Positions 1-7,036 of a DNA stretch of 12,758 nucleotides are shown here, in pieces. The translations under genes were made by a program, and so were the position numbers. The stretch spans positions 1 through 12,758 of the forward strand of contig CAZJJO010000059.1 in assembly GCA_964546375.1 (NCBI GenBank), in the 5' to 3' direction. Positions within the stretch are counted from its first letter, which is position 1, and each line of letters opens with the position of its first letter. This DNA is from CAYVFM01 sp964546375 (GTDB lineage Bacteria; Gemmatimonadota; Gemmatimonadetes; Palauibacterales; Palauibacteraceae). Below the pieces are notes generated by a model. That model had not been told where the DNA came from and searched no databases. It saw only the letters and a program-made list of their open reading frames with translations.

Positions 1-2
1 TG

Positions 3-98
3 GGGGCGCTGCCGCGGCCGGAGCCGGGCGGCGACGCGGCCGACGCCGCCCGCGCGGCGGACGACGCCGCGGCGGGCGCGGAGGCCCGCCGTGCCTGA
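3..98 (+). CDS. C-terminal tail of an upstream gene (partial, unidentified)
   Basis: The frame that begins at base 3 is open up to a TGA at 96-98 and encodes about 31 residues made almost only of Ala, Arg, Asp, Gly, Pro and Glu. This looks like a disordered tail. It overlaps the GTG start of the next gene by 8 nt, and the GGAGG at 80-84 lies inside it, a layout typical of translationally coupled operon neighbours. There are too few residues and too little complexity to name a family. In DNA this GC-rich a chance open frame of this length is quite possible, so the main support is the neat overlap with the next start. Confidence 0.4.
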   Translation, partial: GALPRPEPGGDAADAARAADDAAAGAEARRA

Positions 99-1335
99 GC
101 GCCGGCGCGGGTCCGGCGGGGACGGGGAGGCCCCGGAGGCGGGGGCCGGCGGCGAGGACCCGATCTACACCCGGGCGGTCCGGGCCGGCGACGAGCGGGC
201 TTCCGGGGCCGGCGGGCTGGCGCCGACGCTGGACCGCTCCTCGAGCTACGGCTTCGAGACGGCCGCGCGGGCCTCGGCGGTCCACGAGGGCGACGAGCCG
301 GGCTTCTTCTACGGCCGCATGGGGACGCCCACCCAGCGGGCGCTGGAGGGGGCCCTGGCCGAGCTGGAGGGAGGCGAGGCCGCGCTGGCCTTCGGCTCCG
401 GCATGGCGGCGATCTCCAGCCTCCTGCTCACCGTGCTCGAGCCGGGCGATCACCTGGTGGCGCCCGAGGCGATGTACGCGACCACCTCCTCGCTGCTGGA
501 CGGCCTCCTCGCCGACCACGGCGTGTCGGTCACCCGCGCCGACGCCACCCGCCCCGACGCGCTGGCGGCGGCGATCCGACCGGAGACCCGCCTCCTGTAC
601 CTGGAGTCGCCGGCCAACCCGACGCTGGAGCTCACCGACCTCCGGGCGGCCGCGCGCCTGGCCGAGGGTCGGGACGTGCTGACGGCCGCCGACAACACCT
701 TCGCCACCCCCTTCAACCAGCGTCCGCTGGAGGCGGGCGTCGACGTGGTGGTGCACAGCGCCACCAAGTACCTGGGCGGCCACGGCGACGCCGTGGCGGG
801 CGTCCTCGTCGGCCCCCGCGCCCTGCTGGAGCGGGTCCGGTGGGAGACCCTCAAGCACCTGGGCGGGGTGGTGGCCCCCGACGCCGCCTGGCTGGTCCTG
901 CGCGGGATCCGGACCCTGCCCGTCCGGATGGAGCGGCACAACCGCAGCGCCCGCCGGGTGGCGGCGTTCCTCGAGGACCACCCCGCCGTCGAGCGCGTCC
1001 GCTACCCGGGCCTCCCCTCCCACCCCCAGCACGAGCTGGCGGTCCGCCAGATGTCCGGCCACGGCGGGATGGTGGCCTTCGAGCTGGAGGGGCGGGAGGC
1101 GGCCCGACGCGCGGCGGACCGGCTGGAGCTCGCCACCCTGGCGGTCTCGCTGGGCGACGTGGCGACCCTGGTCCAGCACTCCGCCTCGATGACCCACGCC
1201 TCCCTGTCGGCCGAGCGGCGGCGGGCGGCGGGCGTGCGGGAGGGGCTCGTCCGGCTGTCGGTGGGCCTCGAGCGCCCCGAGGATTTGGTGGCGGACCTGG
1301 ACCGGGCCCTGGACAGGGACCGAGAGAGGACCTGA
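91..1335 (+). CDS. Cys/Met metabolism PLP-dependent enzyme (methionine gamma-lyase / cystathionine gamma-synthase-like)
   Basis: A 414-residue fold-type I PLP enzyme of the trans-sulfuration family. Seen: a YGRxGTPT segment at residues 74-81, GSGMAA at 102-107 (PLP phosphate region), the cofactor-binding Asp in ADNTF (D201), and the Schiff-base lysine in HSATKYLGGHGD (K226). The C-terminal part reads SLGDVATLVQHSASMTH, then GLVRLSVGLE, the arrangement usual in methionine gamma-lyases and cystathionine gamma-synthases/lyases. Family members are near 380-400 residues; the excess here is a Gly/Glu-rich N-terminal extension of about 22 residues. The GTG start is chosen because GGAGG at 80-84 lies 6 nt upstream and the previous frame ends just inside the gene. 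The enzyme should be a cytosolic tetramer acting on homoserine- or cysteine-derived thioether substrates. Sequence alone does not separate gamma-synthase, gamma-lyase and O-acylhomoserine sulfhydrylase activities, so no symbol is given. No other sulfur-metabolism gene is in view. Confidence 0.93.
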   Translation: MPERRRGSGGDGEAPEAGAGGEDPIYTRAVRAGDERASGAGGLAPTLDRSSSYGFETAARASAVHEGDEPGFFYGRMGTPTQRALEGALAELEGGEAALAFGSGMAAISSLLLTVLEPGDHLVAPEAMYATTSSLLDGLLADHGVSVTRADATRPDALAAAIRPETRLLYLESPANPTLELTDLRAAARLAEGRDVLTAADNTFATPFNQRPLEAGVDVVVHSATKYLGGHGDAVAGVLVGPRALLERVRWETLKHLGGVVAPDAAWLVLRGIRTLPVRMERHNRSARRVAAFLEDHPAVERVRYPGLPSHPQHELAVRQMSGHGGMVAFELEGREAARRAADRLELATLAVSLGDVATLVQHSASMTHASLSAERRRAAGVREGLVRLSVGLERPEDLVADLDRALDRDRERT

Positions 1336-1368
1336 GAGCCCGCCGCGCCCCCCGGGCCGGGCGGCGCC

Positions 1369-1386
1369 GGCGGCCGCGGGGCCGCC
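1369..1386 (+). terminator. GC-rich hairpin after the PLP enzyme gene (possible terminator)
   Basis: A perfect 7-bp stem (GGCGGCC/GGCCGCC) closes a 4-nt GCGG loop about 33 nt after the stop codon. No T-run follows, so it is not a classic intrinsic terminator. In DNA this GC-rich such stems also arise by chance. Confidence 0.25.
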
Positions 1387-1475
1387 TCCGGGGGCGGCAA
1401 CGGATCGGGCTCGCACGGCCTGTGCGCGCGCTGGGCACCGACGCCTCCGGCGCGCTCGCGTCCGCCGCAAGACAC

Positions 1476-1482
1476 GGGAGGA
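1476..1482 (+). promoter_or_regulatory. Ribosome binding site that decides an ATC start
   Basis: GGGAGGA at 1476-1482 is the only strong Shine-Dalgarno sequence before the CNNM-CBS gene. It sits 7 nt before an ATC codon at 1490, in frame with the gene, and 28 nt before the first conventional start, GTG at 1511, which has no purine-rich sequence of its own. Confidence 0.6.
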
Positions 1483-1489
1483 CCCTCCC

Positions 1490-2545
1490 ATCGAGATCCT
1501 GGTCCGGCTGGTGGCCGGCGCCGTCCTGATCCTGGCCAACGGCTTCTTCGTCACCACCGAGTTCGCCCTCACCCGTCTGCGCCAGTTCACCCGGGCCGAG
1601 CTGGAGGGCTCGGAACGGCTCCGGCGGGCGTGGGAGATGACCGAGCGGCTCGAGATCTACCTCACCGGCTGCCAGCTCGGGATCACCGCGAGCAGCATCC
1701 TGCTGGGCGTGGTGGCCGAGCCGGCCTTCACCGTCCTGCTGGAGCGGGTGGTCGGCCTGGTGGGCCTCGCGCCCGGCCTCCGCCACGCGATCTCCATCAC
1801 CGCGTCCGTGGTGCTGATCAACCTGATCCACAAGGTGTGGGGCGAGCAGGCGCCCACCTACCTGGGGGTCGAGCGTCCGCTGGAGGTGCTCGAGCGGCTC
1901 GCCCCCGCCCTGTGGTGGTGGACGAAGGTCATGGAGCCCGTGATCCTGCTCGGCGACGGGCTCGCCAAGGGGACGCTGGGGCTGTTCGGCGTCGAGATCA
2001 GCCGCTCCTGGACCGAGGCCGAGGAGGACGAGGGGCCCATCACAAGCTTCCTCGAGCTGCGCCAGCGGCTGCGGGGCCTGCTCAGCCGCGGCGAGCAGCT
2101 CGACAGCGAGCGGCGCCGCGAGGTGCTGCGGGCGCTGGAGATCCAGGACATCCCGGTGCGCGAGGTGATGGTGCCCCGCGACGAGGTCACCGCCCTCTCC
2201 ACCCGGCGGCCGCTGGCCGAGAACCTCCGGACGGTGGCCGACCTGCGCTACCTGCGATTCCCGCTGGTCGGCGACGACCTGGACGACGTGCGGGGCACCG
2301 TCTACCTGACCTCCGTCTTCGCGGCCCTGGAGGAGCTGCGCGACGGCCGGACCACCCTGGAGACGATCGCCGTCGAGCCGATGCGGGTGGACGCCGACCT
2401 GCCGGTGAGCCAGGCCATCGACCGCTTCCAGGAGGAGCGCCAGGAGCTGGCGTTCGTCACCGACGGCGATCGCGTCGTCGGCATCCTCACCTCCACCGAC
2501 GCCCTGGAGACCATCGCCGGCGAGCTGCGGGACCCGTTCGACTGA
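1490..2545 (+). CDS. CNNM (DUF21) transmembrane protein with a CBS-domain pair
   Basis: An integral membrane protein of the CNNM/CorC-like family, implicated in Mg2+ or other cation efflux. From the start used here (351 aa) the order is: a first membrane helix at about 4-24 (ILANGFFVTTEFAL, the usual family opening), further hydrophobic segments at about 60-80, 90-112 and 130-150, the family GExxPxxxxxxRP element (GEQAPT, residues 118-123), and a CBS pair at about 218-345 with VMVPRDEV at its beginning. The CorC_HlyC C-terminal domain of longer relatives is absent. Start choice: an ATC at 1490 stands 7 nt after GGGAGGA and restores a complete first helix. The first conventional codon is GTG at 1511, which would give 344 aa, trim that helix and leave no ribosome site. 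If ATC initiation is wrong, GTG is the fallback. The family is certain; the transported ion is not. Confidence 0.9.
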   Translation: MEILVRLVAGAVLILANGFFVTTEFALTRLRQFTRAELEGSERLRRAWEMTERLEIYLTGCQLGITASSILLGVVAEPAFTVLLERVVGLVGLAPGLRHAISITASVVLINLIHKVWGEQAPTYLGVERPLEVLERLAPALWWWTKVMEPVILLGDGLAKGTLGLFGVEISRSWTEAEEDEGPITSFLELRQRLRGLLSRGEQLDSERRREVLRALEIQDIPVREVMVPRDEVTALSTRRPLAENLRTVADLRYLRFPLVGDDLDDVRGTVYLTSVFAALEELRDGRTTLETIAVEPMRVDADLPVSQAIDRFQEERQELAFVTDGDRVVGILTSTDALETIAGELRDPFD

Positions 2546-2547
2546 CC

Positions 2548-2571
2548 GGCGCCGGCCGGCGGTCCGGCGCC
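2548..2571 (+). terminator. Hairpin directly after the CNNM gene (possible terminator)
   Basis: A perfect 8-bp stem (GGCGCCGG/CCGGCGCC) with an 8-nt loop begins 3 nt after the TGA at 2543-2545. No T-run follows; the downstream sequence is C-rich with a short TTT. Its position suggests an end to transcription before the promoter at 2647. Confidence 0.4.
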
Positions 2572-2646
2572 CCGCCCGAAGCCCCGGGTTTCCCCCCTCC
2601 CCCGGCCCCCGCTTTCCGGGCCGGAGCGCCGCGTGTTACAGGATAC

Positions 2647-2676
2647 TTTACGCTCGGGGCCGCTCGGCCGTATATT
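2647..2676 (+). promoter_or_regulatory. Sigma70-type promoter for the c-di-GMP / two-component operon
   Basis: TTTACG (2647-2652, four of six to TTGACA) and TATATT (2671-2676, five of six to TATAAT) are 18 bp apart. They form a conspicuous AT-rich island in very GC-rich DNA, just downstream of a hairpin that would end the previous gene. The predicted transcription start is near 2683, giving a leader of about 97 nt before the ATG at 2780. Exact -35 and -10 preferences of this organism are unknown. Confidence 0.6.
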
Positions 2677-2682
2677 TCCGGA

Positions 2683-2779
2683 GAGCCGGCGGCGCCCTCC
2701 GGCTCGGAGGCCGACCGCCGACCGGGTCGGTTTCCGCGGGGCGACCGTCGGCCGACCCCGCGTCCCGGGAGGTGGCCCC
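2683..2779 (+). promoter_or_regulatory. Structured 5' leader of the REC-GGDEF-EAL operon
   Basis: The predicted leader holds several hairpins in a row: a 7-bp stem GAGCCGG/CCGGCTC (2683-2689 with 2699-2705, 9-nt loop), a 5-bp stem CCGAC/GTCGG (2718-2722 with 2726-2730, 3-nt loop) and the palindrome GTCGGCCGAC (2747-2756). GGGAGGT (2767-2773) then lies 6 nt before the ATG. I do not recognise a known riboswitch, and the class I c-di-GMP riboswitch core was not found. GC-rich leaders fold easily, so regulation is only a possibility. Confidence 0.3.
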
Positions 2780-5296
2780 ATGCCTTCCCTGCTGTCCCAG
2801 GACCGTCCCCTCGAGATCCTCCTCGTGGAGGACAACCCCGGCGACGCGCGCCTGGTCGAGGCCAGCCTCCAGGAGGGCCTCGACGTCGGCTTCGACCTCC
2901 ACCGGGTCGCCCGCCTGGACGAGGGGATCCGCCGGCTCGGCGAGGGGGCGGTGGACCTGGTCCTGCTGGACCTCAACCTGCCCGACGCCTCCGGGCTCGA
3001 CACGATCCGGGGGATCCAGTCGGCCGACGGCGACAAGCCCGTGGTCGTCCTGACCGGCCTCGACGACGAGGAGACCGCCCTGCAGGCGCTCCGCGAGGGC
3101 GTGCAGGACTACCTCGCCAAGGACCGCATGGATCCCGGCACCCTCAGCCGGGTCGTCCGCTACAGTCTCGAGCGCCACCGGACGGGTCGCGAGCTGGAGC
3201 GCGCCCGCCGGGCCAGCTCGCGCCTCACCGCCATCCTCGAGGCGACCCCCGACTTCGTGGCGCTGGTCGAGCCCGAGGGCGAGGTCCAGTGGGTCAACGG
3301 CCCCGGCAAGGAGCTACTGGGCCACGACGCCGGCGACGACCTCGGCGGCCAGCCGATCGCCTCCTTCCATCCCGACTGGGCCGCGGAGCGGATCCGGGAG
3401 GAGGGGATCCCCCGGGCCCGGGAGCAGGGCGCGTGGCGGGGCGAGACCGCGCTGCTGACGCGCGAGGGCGAGGAGATCCCGGTCTCGCAGATCCTGCTCG
3501 CTCACCGGAGCCAGGACGACGCGGTCGAGTACTTCTCCACCGTCATGCGGGACGTGTCCGAGGCGCGCCAGCGGGAGGAGGAGCTGCGGCGGAGCGAGGA
3601 GCGGCTGGGCCGGGTGCTCGAGACGATCGTCGAGGGCCTGTGCATCACCGACGCCGAGGGGAGGATCGTCTTCGCCAACGAGGGCGCGGAGGAGATCCTG
3701 GAGGTGCCGGTCGAGGGCCTGGTGGGCCGGCTGGCCACCGCGGAGGCGCTGAGCCGCGGCCGCTGGCGACGGCACGCGCCGGACGGGGGCGAGCGCGCCG
3801 AGGAGGAGATGGCGGTCCACCGGGTCCTGGCCACCGGCGAGCCGGTCCACGGCGTCGAGCACGTCCTGAAGCGGCCGGACCAGCCGGCGAAGGTCGTCGC
3901 GGTGAACGGGGCCCCGCTGAAGGGGGCGGTCGGGGAGACCGAGGGGGTCGTCCTGTCGCTCCGCGACGTGACCTCGCAGCGGAAGGCCGAGGAGGAGCTG
4001 GAGCGGAAGGCCCTCTACGACCGCCTCACCGGCCTGCCGAACCGTTTCCTCTTCTTCGACCGCCTGGAGCAAGCCTCCGCCCGGGCCACCCGGGAGGGCG
4101 ACCGGTTCGCCGTCCTCTTCGTGGACCTGGACCGCTTCAAGGCGGTGAACGACAGCCTCGGCCACGCCGCCGGCGACCGGGTGCTGAAGCAGGTGGCCGA
4201 CCGGATCCGGAAGTGCTTCCGGGAGGAGGACACCGTCGCCCGCATCGGCGGGGACGAGTTCACCGTCCTCCTCGAGGGAATCGAGGGACGGGAGGGGCTG
4301 CAGGAAGCCGTCGACCGCCTGATGGAGAGCCTCGAGCCCCCGCACCGGGTCCACGGCGAGGAGTTCCGGATCCCGGCCAGCGTCGGGATCGTCTTCGGCG
4401 AGGGACGGGAGGAGCCGGACCATCTCGTCCGGCGGGCCGACCGCGCCATGTACCACGTCAAGAAGGAGGGCGGCGCCGGGCATCACTTCTTCGCCCCCGG
4501 CGACGACGAGGGGGACGCCCGCCGTCTCCAGCGCGAGGCGCGCCTGCGGACGGGCCTCCGGGAGGGGGAGTTCGCGCTCGCCTACCATCCGGTGGTGGAG
4601 CTGGCCACCGGGGAGATGCGGGGCGTGGAGGCCCTGGCCCGCTGGAACCATCCCGAGCGGGGCCTCCTGATGGCCGGCGACTTCATCGACCTCGCCGAGG
4701 AGACCGGCCTCGTGATCGAGCTGGGCGAGCAGCTCCTGCGCCGGGCCTGCCGCGACGCGGCCGCCTGGCAGGACGACGGAAGCGGCGGGGTGCCGCTCTT
4801 CTTCAACCTCTCGCCGCGCCAGCTCGAGTGGTCCGGCCTGGTGCCGGCCGTGTCGGGGGTGCTCGAGGAGACCGGCCTGCCGCCCGGTCGGCTGTGCTTC
4901 GAGGTGACCGAGCGGATGGTCATGCGCTCCTCCGGCCGGCCCGAGGCGGTGAAGGAGCTGGGCGTGGACCTCTTCATCGACGACTTCGGGACCGGCTACT
5001 CCTCGCTCTCCTACCTGCGCGACCTGCCGGTGGACGGCCTGAAGGTGGACCGGTCGTTCGTCGCGGGCCTGGGGCGGGGCACCAGCGACGAGGCCCTCGT
5101 CCAGACGATCCTCACCCTCGGCGAGACCCTCGGCCTCGAGGTCGTGGCCGAAGGGGTCGAGCGGGAAGAACAGGCGGGGCGCCTCCGCGACCTCGGCTGC
5201 CGGCTGGGACAGGGCTTCCACTTCGCCCGCCCGATGGACCCGGAGGAGGTGGCCCGCTGGCGCGCGGGGAAGCGCCCCGGGGGCGGGACCTCGTGA
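2780..5296 (+). CDS. Response regulator with PAS-PAS-GGDEF-EAL output (c-di-GMP synthesis/hydrolysis)
   Basis: An 838-residue soluble protein with no membrane segment. Order: receiver domain (about 11-130) with acidic pair E17-D18, phospho-acceptor D64 in LVLLDLNLPD, T92 and K114, so phosphorylation looks possible; PAS (about 148-258); PAS (about 270-395); GGDEF (about 405-560); EAL (about 587-825). The cyclase domain is complete: D449 in VDLDRFK, GGDEF at 490-494, and an RxxD inhibitory site (R481-D484) exactly five residues before GG. The phosphodiesterase domain is also complete: EAL at 617-619, NLSPRQL, FEVTER, D734-D735 in IDDFGTG, K755, and AEGVE. It should therefore make c-di-GMP from GTP and hydrolyse it to pGpG, with the balance set by phosphorylation and PAS ligands. 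The ATG at 2780 is chosen for GGGAGGT 6 nt upstream; the open frame running back to 2633 crosses the promoter. It ends in a 4-nt GTGA overlap with the kinase gene, its likely phosphodonor. Confidence 0.96.
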   Translation: MPSLLSQDRPLEILLVEDNPGDARLVEASLQEGLDVGFDLHRVARLDEGIRRLGEGAVDLVLLDLNLPDASGLDTIRGIQSADGDKPVVVLTGLDDEETALQALREGVQDYLAKDRMDPGTLSRVVRYSLERHRTGRELERARRASSRLTAILEATPDFVALVEPEGEVQWVNGPGKELLGHDAGDDLGGQPIASFHPDWAAERIREEGIPRAREQGAWRGETALLTREGEEIPVSQILLAHRSQDDAVEYFSTVMRDVSEARQREEELRRSEERLGRVLETIVEGLCITDAEGRIVFANEGAEEILEVPVEGLVGRLATAEALSRGRWRRHAPDGGERAEEEMAVHRVLATGEPVHGVEHVLKRPDQPAKVVAVNGAPLKGAVGETEGVVLSLRDVTSQRKAEEELERKALYDRLTGLPNRFLFFDRLEQASARATREGDRFAVLFVDLDRFKAVNDSLGHAAGDRVLKQVADRIRKCFREEDTVARIGGDEFTVLLEGIEGREGLQEAVDRLMESLEPPHRVHGEEFRIPASVGIVFGEGREEPDHLVRRADRAMYHVKKEGGAGHHFFAPGDDEGDARRLQREARLRTGLREGEFALAYHPVVELATGEMRGVEALARWNHPERGLLMAGDFIDLAEETGLVIELGEQLLRRACRDAAAWQDDGSGGVPLFFNLSPRQLEWSGLVPAVSGVLEETGLPPGRLCFEVTERMVMRSSGRPEAVKELGVDLFIDDFGTGYSSLSYLRDLPVDGLKVDRSFVAGLGRGTSDEALVQTILTLGETLGLEVVAEGVEREEQAGRLRDLGCRLGQGFHFARPMDPEEVARWRAGKRPGGGTS

Positions 5297-6420
5297 CGGC
5301 CGCGGGCTCCCCGGCGGACCCGGACCTCCTGGCGTCCCGCATCGTGGAGACGATCCGCGAGCCCCTGCTCGTGCTGGACGACGGGCTCCGGGTGGTCCGG
5401 GCCAACCCCGCCTTCTGCCGGACCTTCGGGACCTCGCCGTCGGCGGCCGAGGGCTCCCCGCTGGAGGAGCTGTGTGGGGGACGCTGGGACCTCCCGGAGC
5501 TGCGCCGGCGGCTGGAGCGGGTGCTGGAGGAGGACGAGCCCTTCGAGGGCTTCGAGGTCGAGCGGACCCTCCCGGACGCCGGCCGGCGGGTGATGCGGCT
5601 CGACGGCCGGAGCCTTTTGCGAGGGGACGAGGGGGCCCCGCGGCGGATCCTGCTGGCCGTGGGGGACGTCACCGAGCGGCTCGAGCTGGAGGCCGAGCTG
5701 CGCCGGCACGCCCGCGAGCTGGAGCGCTCGAACGCCGACCTGGAGCAGTTCGCCTACGCCGCCTCCCACGACCTCCAGGAGCCGCTGCGGATGGTGGCCA
5801 GCTACCTGGAGCTGCTGGAGCGGCGCTACCGGGACGAGCTGGACGACGAGGCCCGGGAGTTCATCGACTACGCCGTGGACGGCGCCCGGCGGATGAAGGG
5901 GCTGATCAACGGCCTGCTGGCCTACTCGCGGGTCGGCCGCAAGGAGGGCGCCTTCGGGCCGGTCGACCTGGACGGCCTGCTGGACGAGGTGCTGGACGAC
6001 CTGGCGGGCCGGATCCGCGAGACCGGGGCGGAGATCGAGCGCGAGCCCCTGCCCACCGCCCACGGCAACTCCGAGCAGCTCCGGCAGGTGCTGCAGAACC
6101 TGGTCGACAACGCCCTCACCCACGCCGGCGGCGAACCGCCCCGGGTCGAGGTCAGCGGCGAGGAGCGGGACGACGGCGCCGTGTTCGTGGAGGTGGCCGA
6201 CCACGGGCCCGGCATCCCCCGCGAGGCCCACGAGAAGGTGTTCCAGCTCTTCCACCAGCTCGATCCCCACGGCGCGGGCCGGGAGGGCTCGGGGATGGGG
6301 CTGGCGCTGTGCCGCAAGATCGTCGAGCGCCACGGCGGCCGGATCGCCGTCGACTCCGAGCCCGGCGAGGGCGCGACCTTCCGCTTCACCCTTCCCTCCG
6401 ATCCCGAGGAGGTCCGATGA
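5293..6420 (+). CDS. PAS-domain sensor histidine kinase, phytochrome type, soluble
   Basis: A 375-residue cytosolic kinase. One N-terminal PAS domain (about 15-130) leads by a short helix to a HisKA dimerisation domain with phospho-acceptor H159 in AYAASHDLQEPLRM, the H-box form found in phytochrome-like kinases. The ATPase domain follows, with N box QNLVDNALTHA (N273), G1 DHGPGIP (from D303), F box KVFQLFHQL and G2 GSGMGLAL. No GAF or PHY domain is present, so bilin binding and light sensing are not supported; the signal would enter through the single PAS. The GTG start overlaps the upstream TGA by 4 nt; only a weak G-rich ribosome site precedes it, consistent with translational coupling. 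Its own stop overlaps the next gene by 4 nt. By position its targets are the stand-alone regulator downstream and perhaps the receiver of the GGDEF-EAL protein upstream. Confidence 0.95.
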   Translation: MTAAGSPADPDLLASRIVETIREPLLVLDDGLRVVRANPAFCRTFGTSPSAAEGSPLEELCGGRWDLPELRRRLERVLEEDEPFEGFEVERTLPDAGRRVMRLDGRSLLRGDEGAPRRILLAVGDVTERLELEAELRRHARELERSNADLEQFAYAASHDLQEPLRMVASYLELLERRYRDELDDEAREFIDYAVDGARRMKGLINGLLAYSRVGRKEGAFGPVDLDGLLDEVLDDLAGRIRETGAEIEREPLPTAHGNSEQLRQVLQNLVDNALTHAGGEPPRVEVSGEERDDGAVFVEVADHGPGIPREAHEKVFQLFHQLDPHGAGREGSGMGLALCRKIVERHGGRIAVDSEPGEGATFRFTLPSDPEEVR

Positions 6421-6884
6421 GCGCTGCGAGCTCCGAGACCCCCGAGCGACATCCCGCCCGCATCCTGCTGGTGGAGGACAACCCGGCCGACGTCCGGCTG
6501 ACCCGCGAGATGCTGCGGGAGTCGAAAGTCCGCAACGACCTGATGGTGGCCCACGACGCCGAGGAAGCCGAGCGGATCCTGGGGATGGGCGGCGAGGAGG
6601 CGACGGAGGAGCAGCGGCCCGACCTGGTCCTGCTGGACCTCAACCTGCCGGGCAAGAGCGGCCACGACCTGCTGAAGGAGATCAAGGCCGACCCCGGTCT
6701 GCGCCGGATCCCGGTGGTGATCCTCACCAGCTCGGAGGCCGAGGAGGACATCGAGAAGAGCTACGACCGCTACGCCAACGCCTACGTCACCAAGCCGGTG
6801 GACCTGAGCGAGCTGTCGAAGGTCGTCCGCGCCATCGACGGCTTCTGGTTCGAGGTCGTCCGCCTGCCGCCGGACGTGAGCTGA
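6417..6884 (+). CDS. Single-domain response regulator, Rcp1-like
   Basis: A 155-residue protein consisting of one receiver domain. Seen: acidic pair E20-D21 in LLVEDNPADVRLT, phospho-acceptor D74 in LVLLDLNLPGKSG, T104 in VVILTSSEAEEDI and K126 in YVTKPVDL. The long loop before the acceptor strand and the ILTSSxAExD element are typical of Rcp1, the regulators paired with phytochrome-type kinases, which matches the kinase just upstream. There is no DNA-binding or enzymatic output domain, so it probably acts through protein contact or as a phosphate shuttle. ATG at 6417 overlaps the kinase stop (ATGA), with GAGGAGGT at 6406-6413 as ribosome site, only 3 nt from the start. It is the last plus-strand gene; the sequence after it converges on tRNA-Arg. 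Confidence 0.95.
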   Translation: MSAASSETPERHPARILLVEDNPADVRLTREMLRESKVRNDLMVAHDAEEAERILGMGGEEATEEQRPDLVLLDLNLPGKSGHDLLKEIKADPGLRRIPVVILTSSEAEEDIEKSYDRYANAYVTKPVDLSELSKVVRAIDGFWFEVVRLPPDVS

Positions 6885-6895
6885 CGAGGACGGCC

Positions 6896-6913
6896 GGGGC
6901 CGGCGGGCGCCCC
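6896..6913. terminator. Small hairpin between convergent units (weak)
   Basis: A 5-bp stem GGGGC/GCCCC with an 8-nt loop lies in the 56-bp gap between the regulator stop and the 3' end of tRNA-Arg, where both transcription units should end. No T-run is present on either strand, so this is weak evidence for a terminator. Confidence 0.2.
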
Positions 6914-6940
6914 TCCGGGTCGCCGCACCGCCACCGGCGA

Positions 6941-7014
6941 TGACCCCGCCAGGATTCGAACCTGGGACCTCGGGATTAGGAATCCCGCGCTCTCTCCTGC
7001 TGAGCTACGGGGCC
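6941..7014 (-). tRNA. trnR: tRNA-Arg (anticodon CCU)
   Basis: The minus strand folds into a complete 74-nt cloverleaf. The acceptor GGCCCCG pairs with CGGGGUC (one G-U), with discriminator A. The D arm is GCUC/GAGC. The anticodon stem CGGGA/UCCCG encloses UUCCUAA, giving anticodon CCU (plus-strand bases 6978-6980), which reads AGG. The variable loop is AGGUC, and the T arm CCAGG/CCUGG encloses UUCGAAU. The CCA end is not encoded. It lies 22 bp after the DUF2905 stop on the same strand and could be processed from that transcript. Confidence 0.97.
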
Positions 7015-7036
7015 GGGCGGGCCGGCGGGGCCGTCG

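Noticed and set aside
2633..2779. N-terminal extension of the REC-GGDEF-EAL protein
   Set aside because: It would run through the promoter and hairpins and is Arg/Pro-rich. The ATG at 2780 has a ribosome site at ideal spacing, just before the receiver domain.
2683..2779. c-di-GMP riboswitch in the operon leader
   Set aside because: The conserved core of class I was not found. The stems seen are simple GC-rich hairpins, so only a generic structured leader is reported.
3314..5221. A 635-codon antisense frame opposite the GGDEF-EAL gene
   Set aside because: No recognisable domain. The sense strand encodes five intact domains with all catalytic residues.
1630..5292. The long open frame upstream of the histidine kinase, in its reading frame
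   Set aside because: It is out of frame with the CNNM and GGDEF-EAL genes it covers and translates to Arg/Pro/Gly-rich low complexity. The kinase itself begins at the GTG at 5293.
5293..6420. Bacteriophytochrome photoreceptor
   Set aside because: The H box and Rcp1-like partner are phytochrome-style, but the GAF and PHY domains and a chromophore-binding cysteine region are absent.
6941..7014. tRNA-Arg as an integration site with an adjacent mobile element
   Set aside because: No integrase and no repeat of the tRNA 3' end was seen, and the flanking genes have the same composition as the rest of the window.
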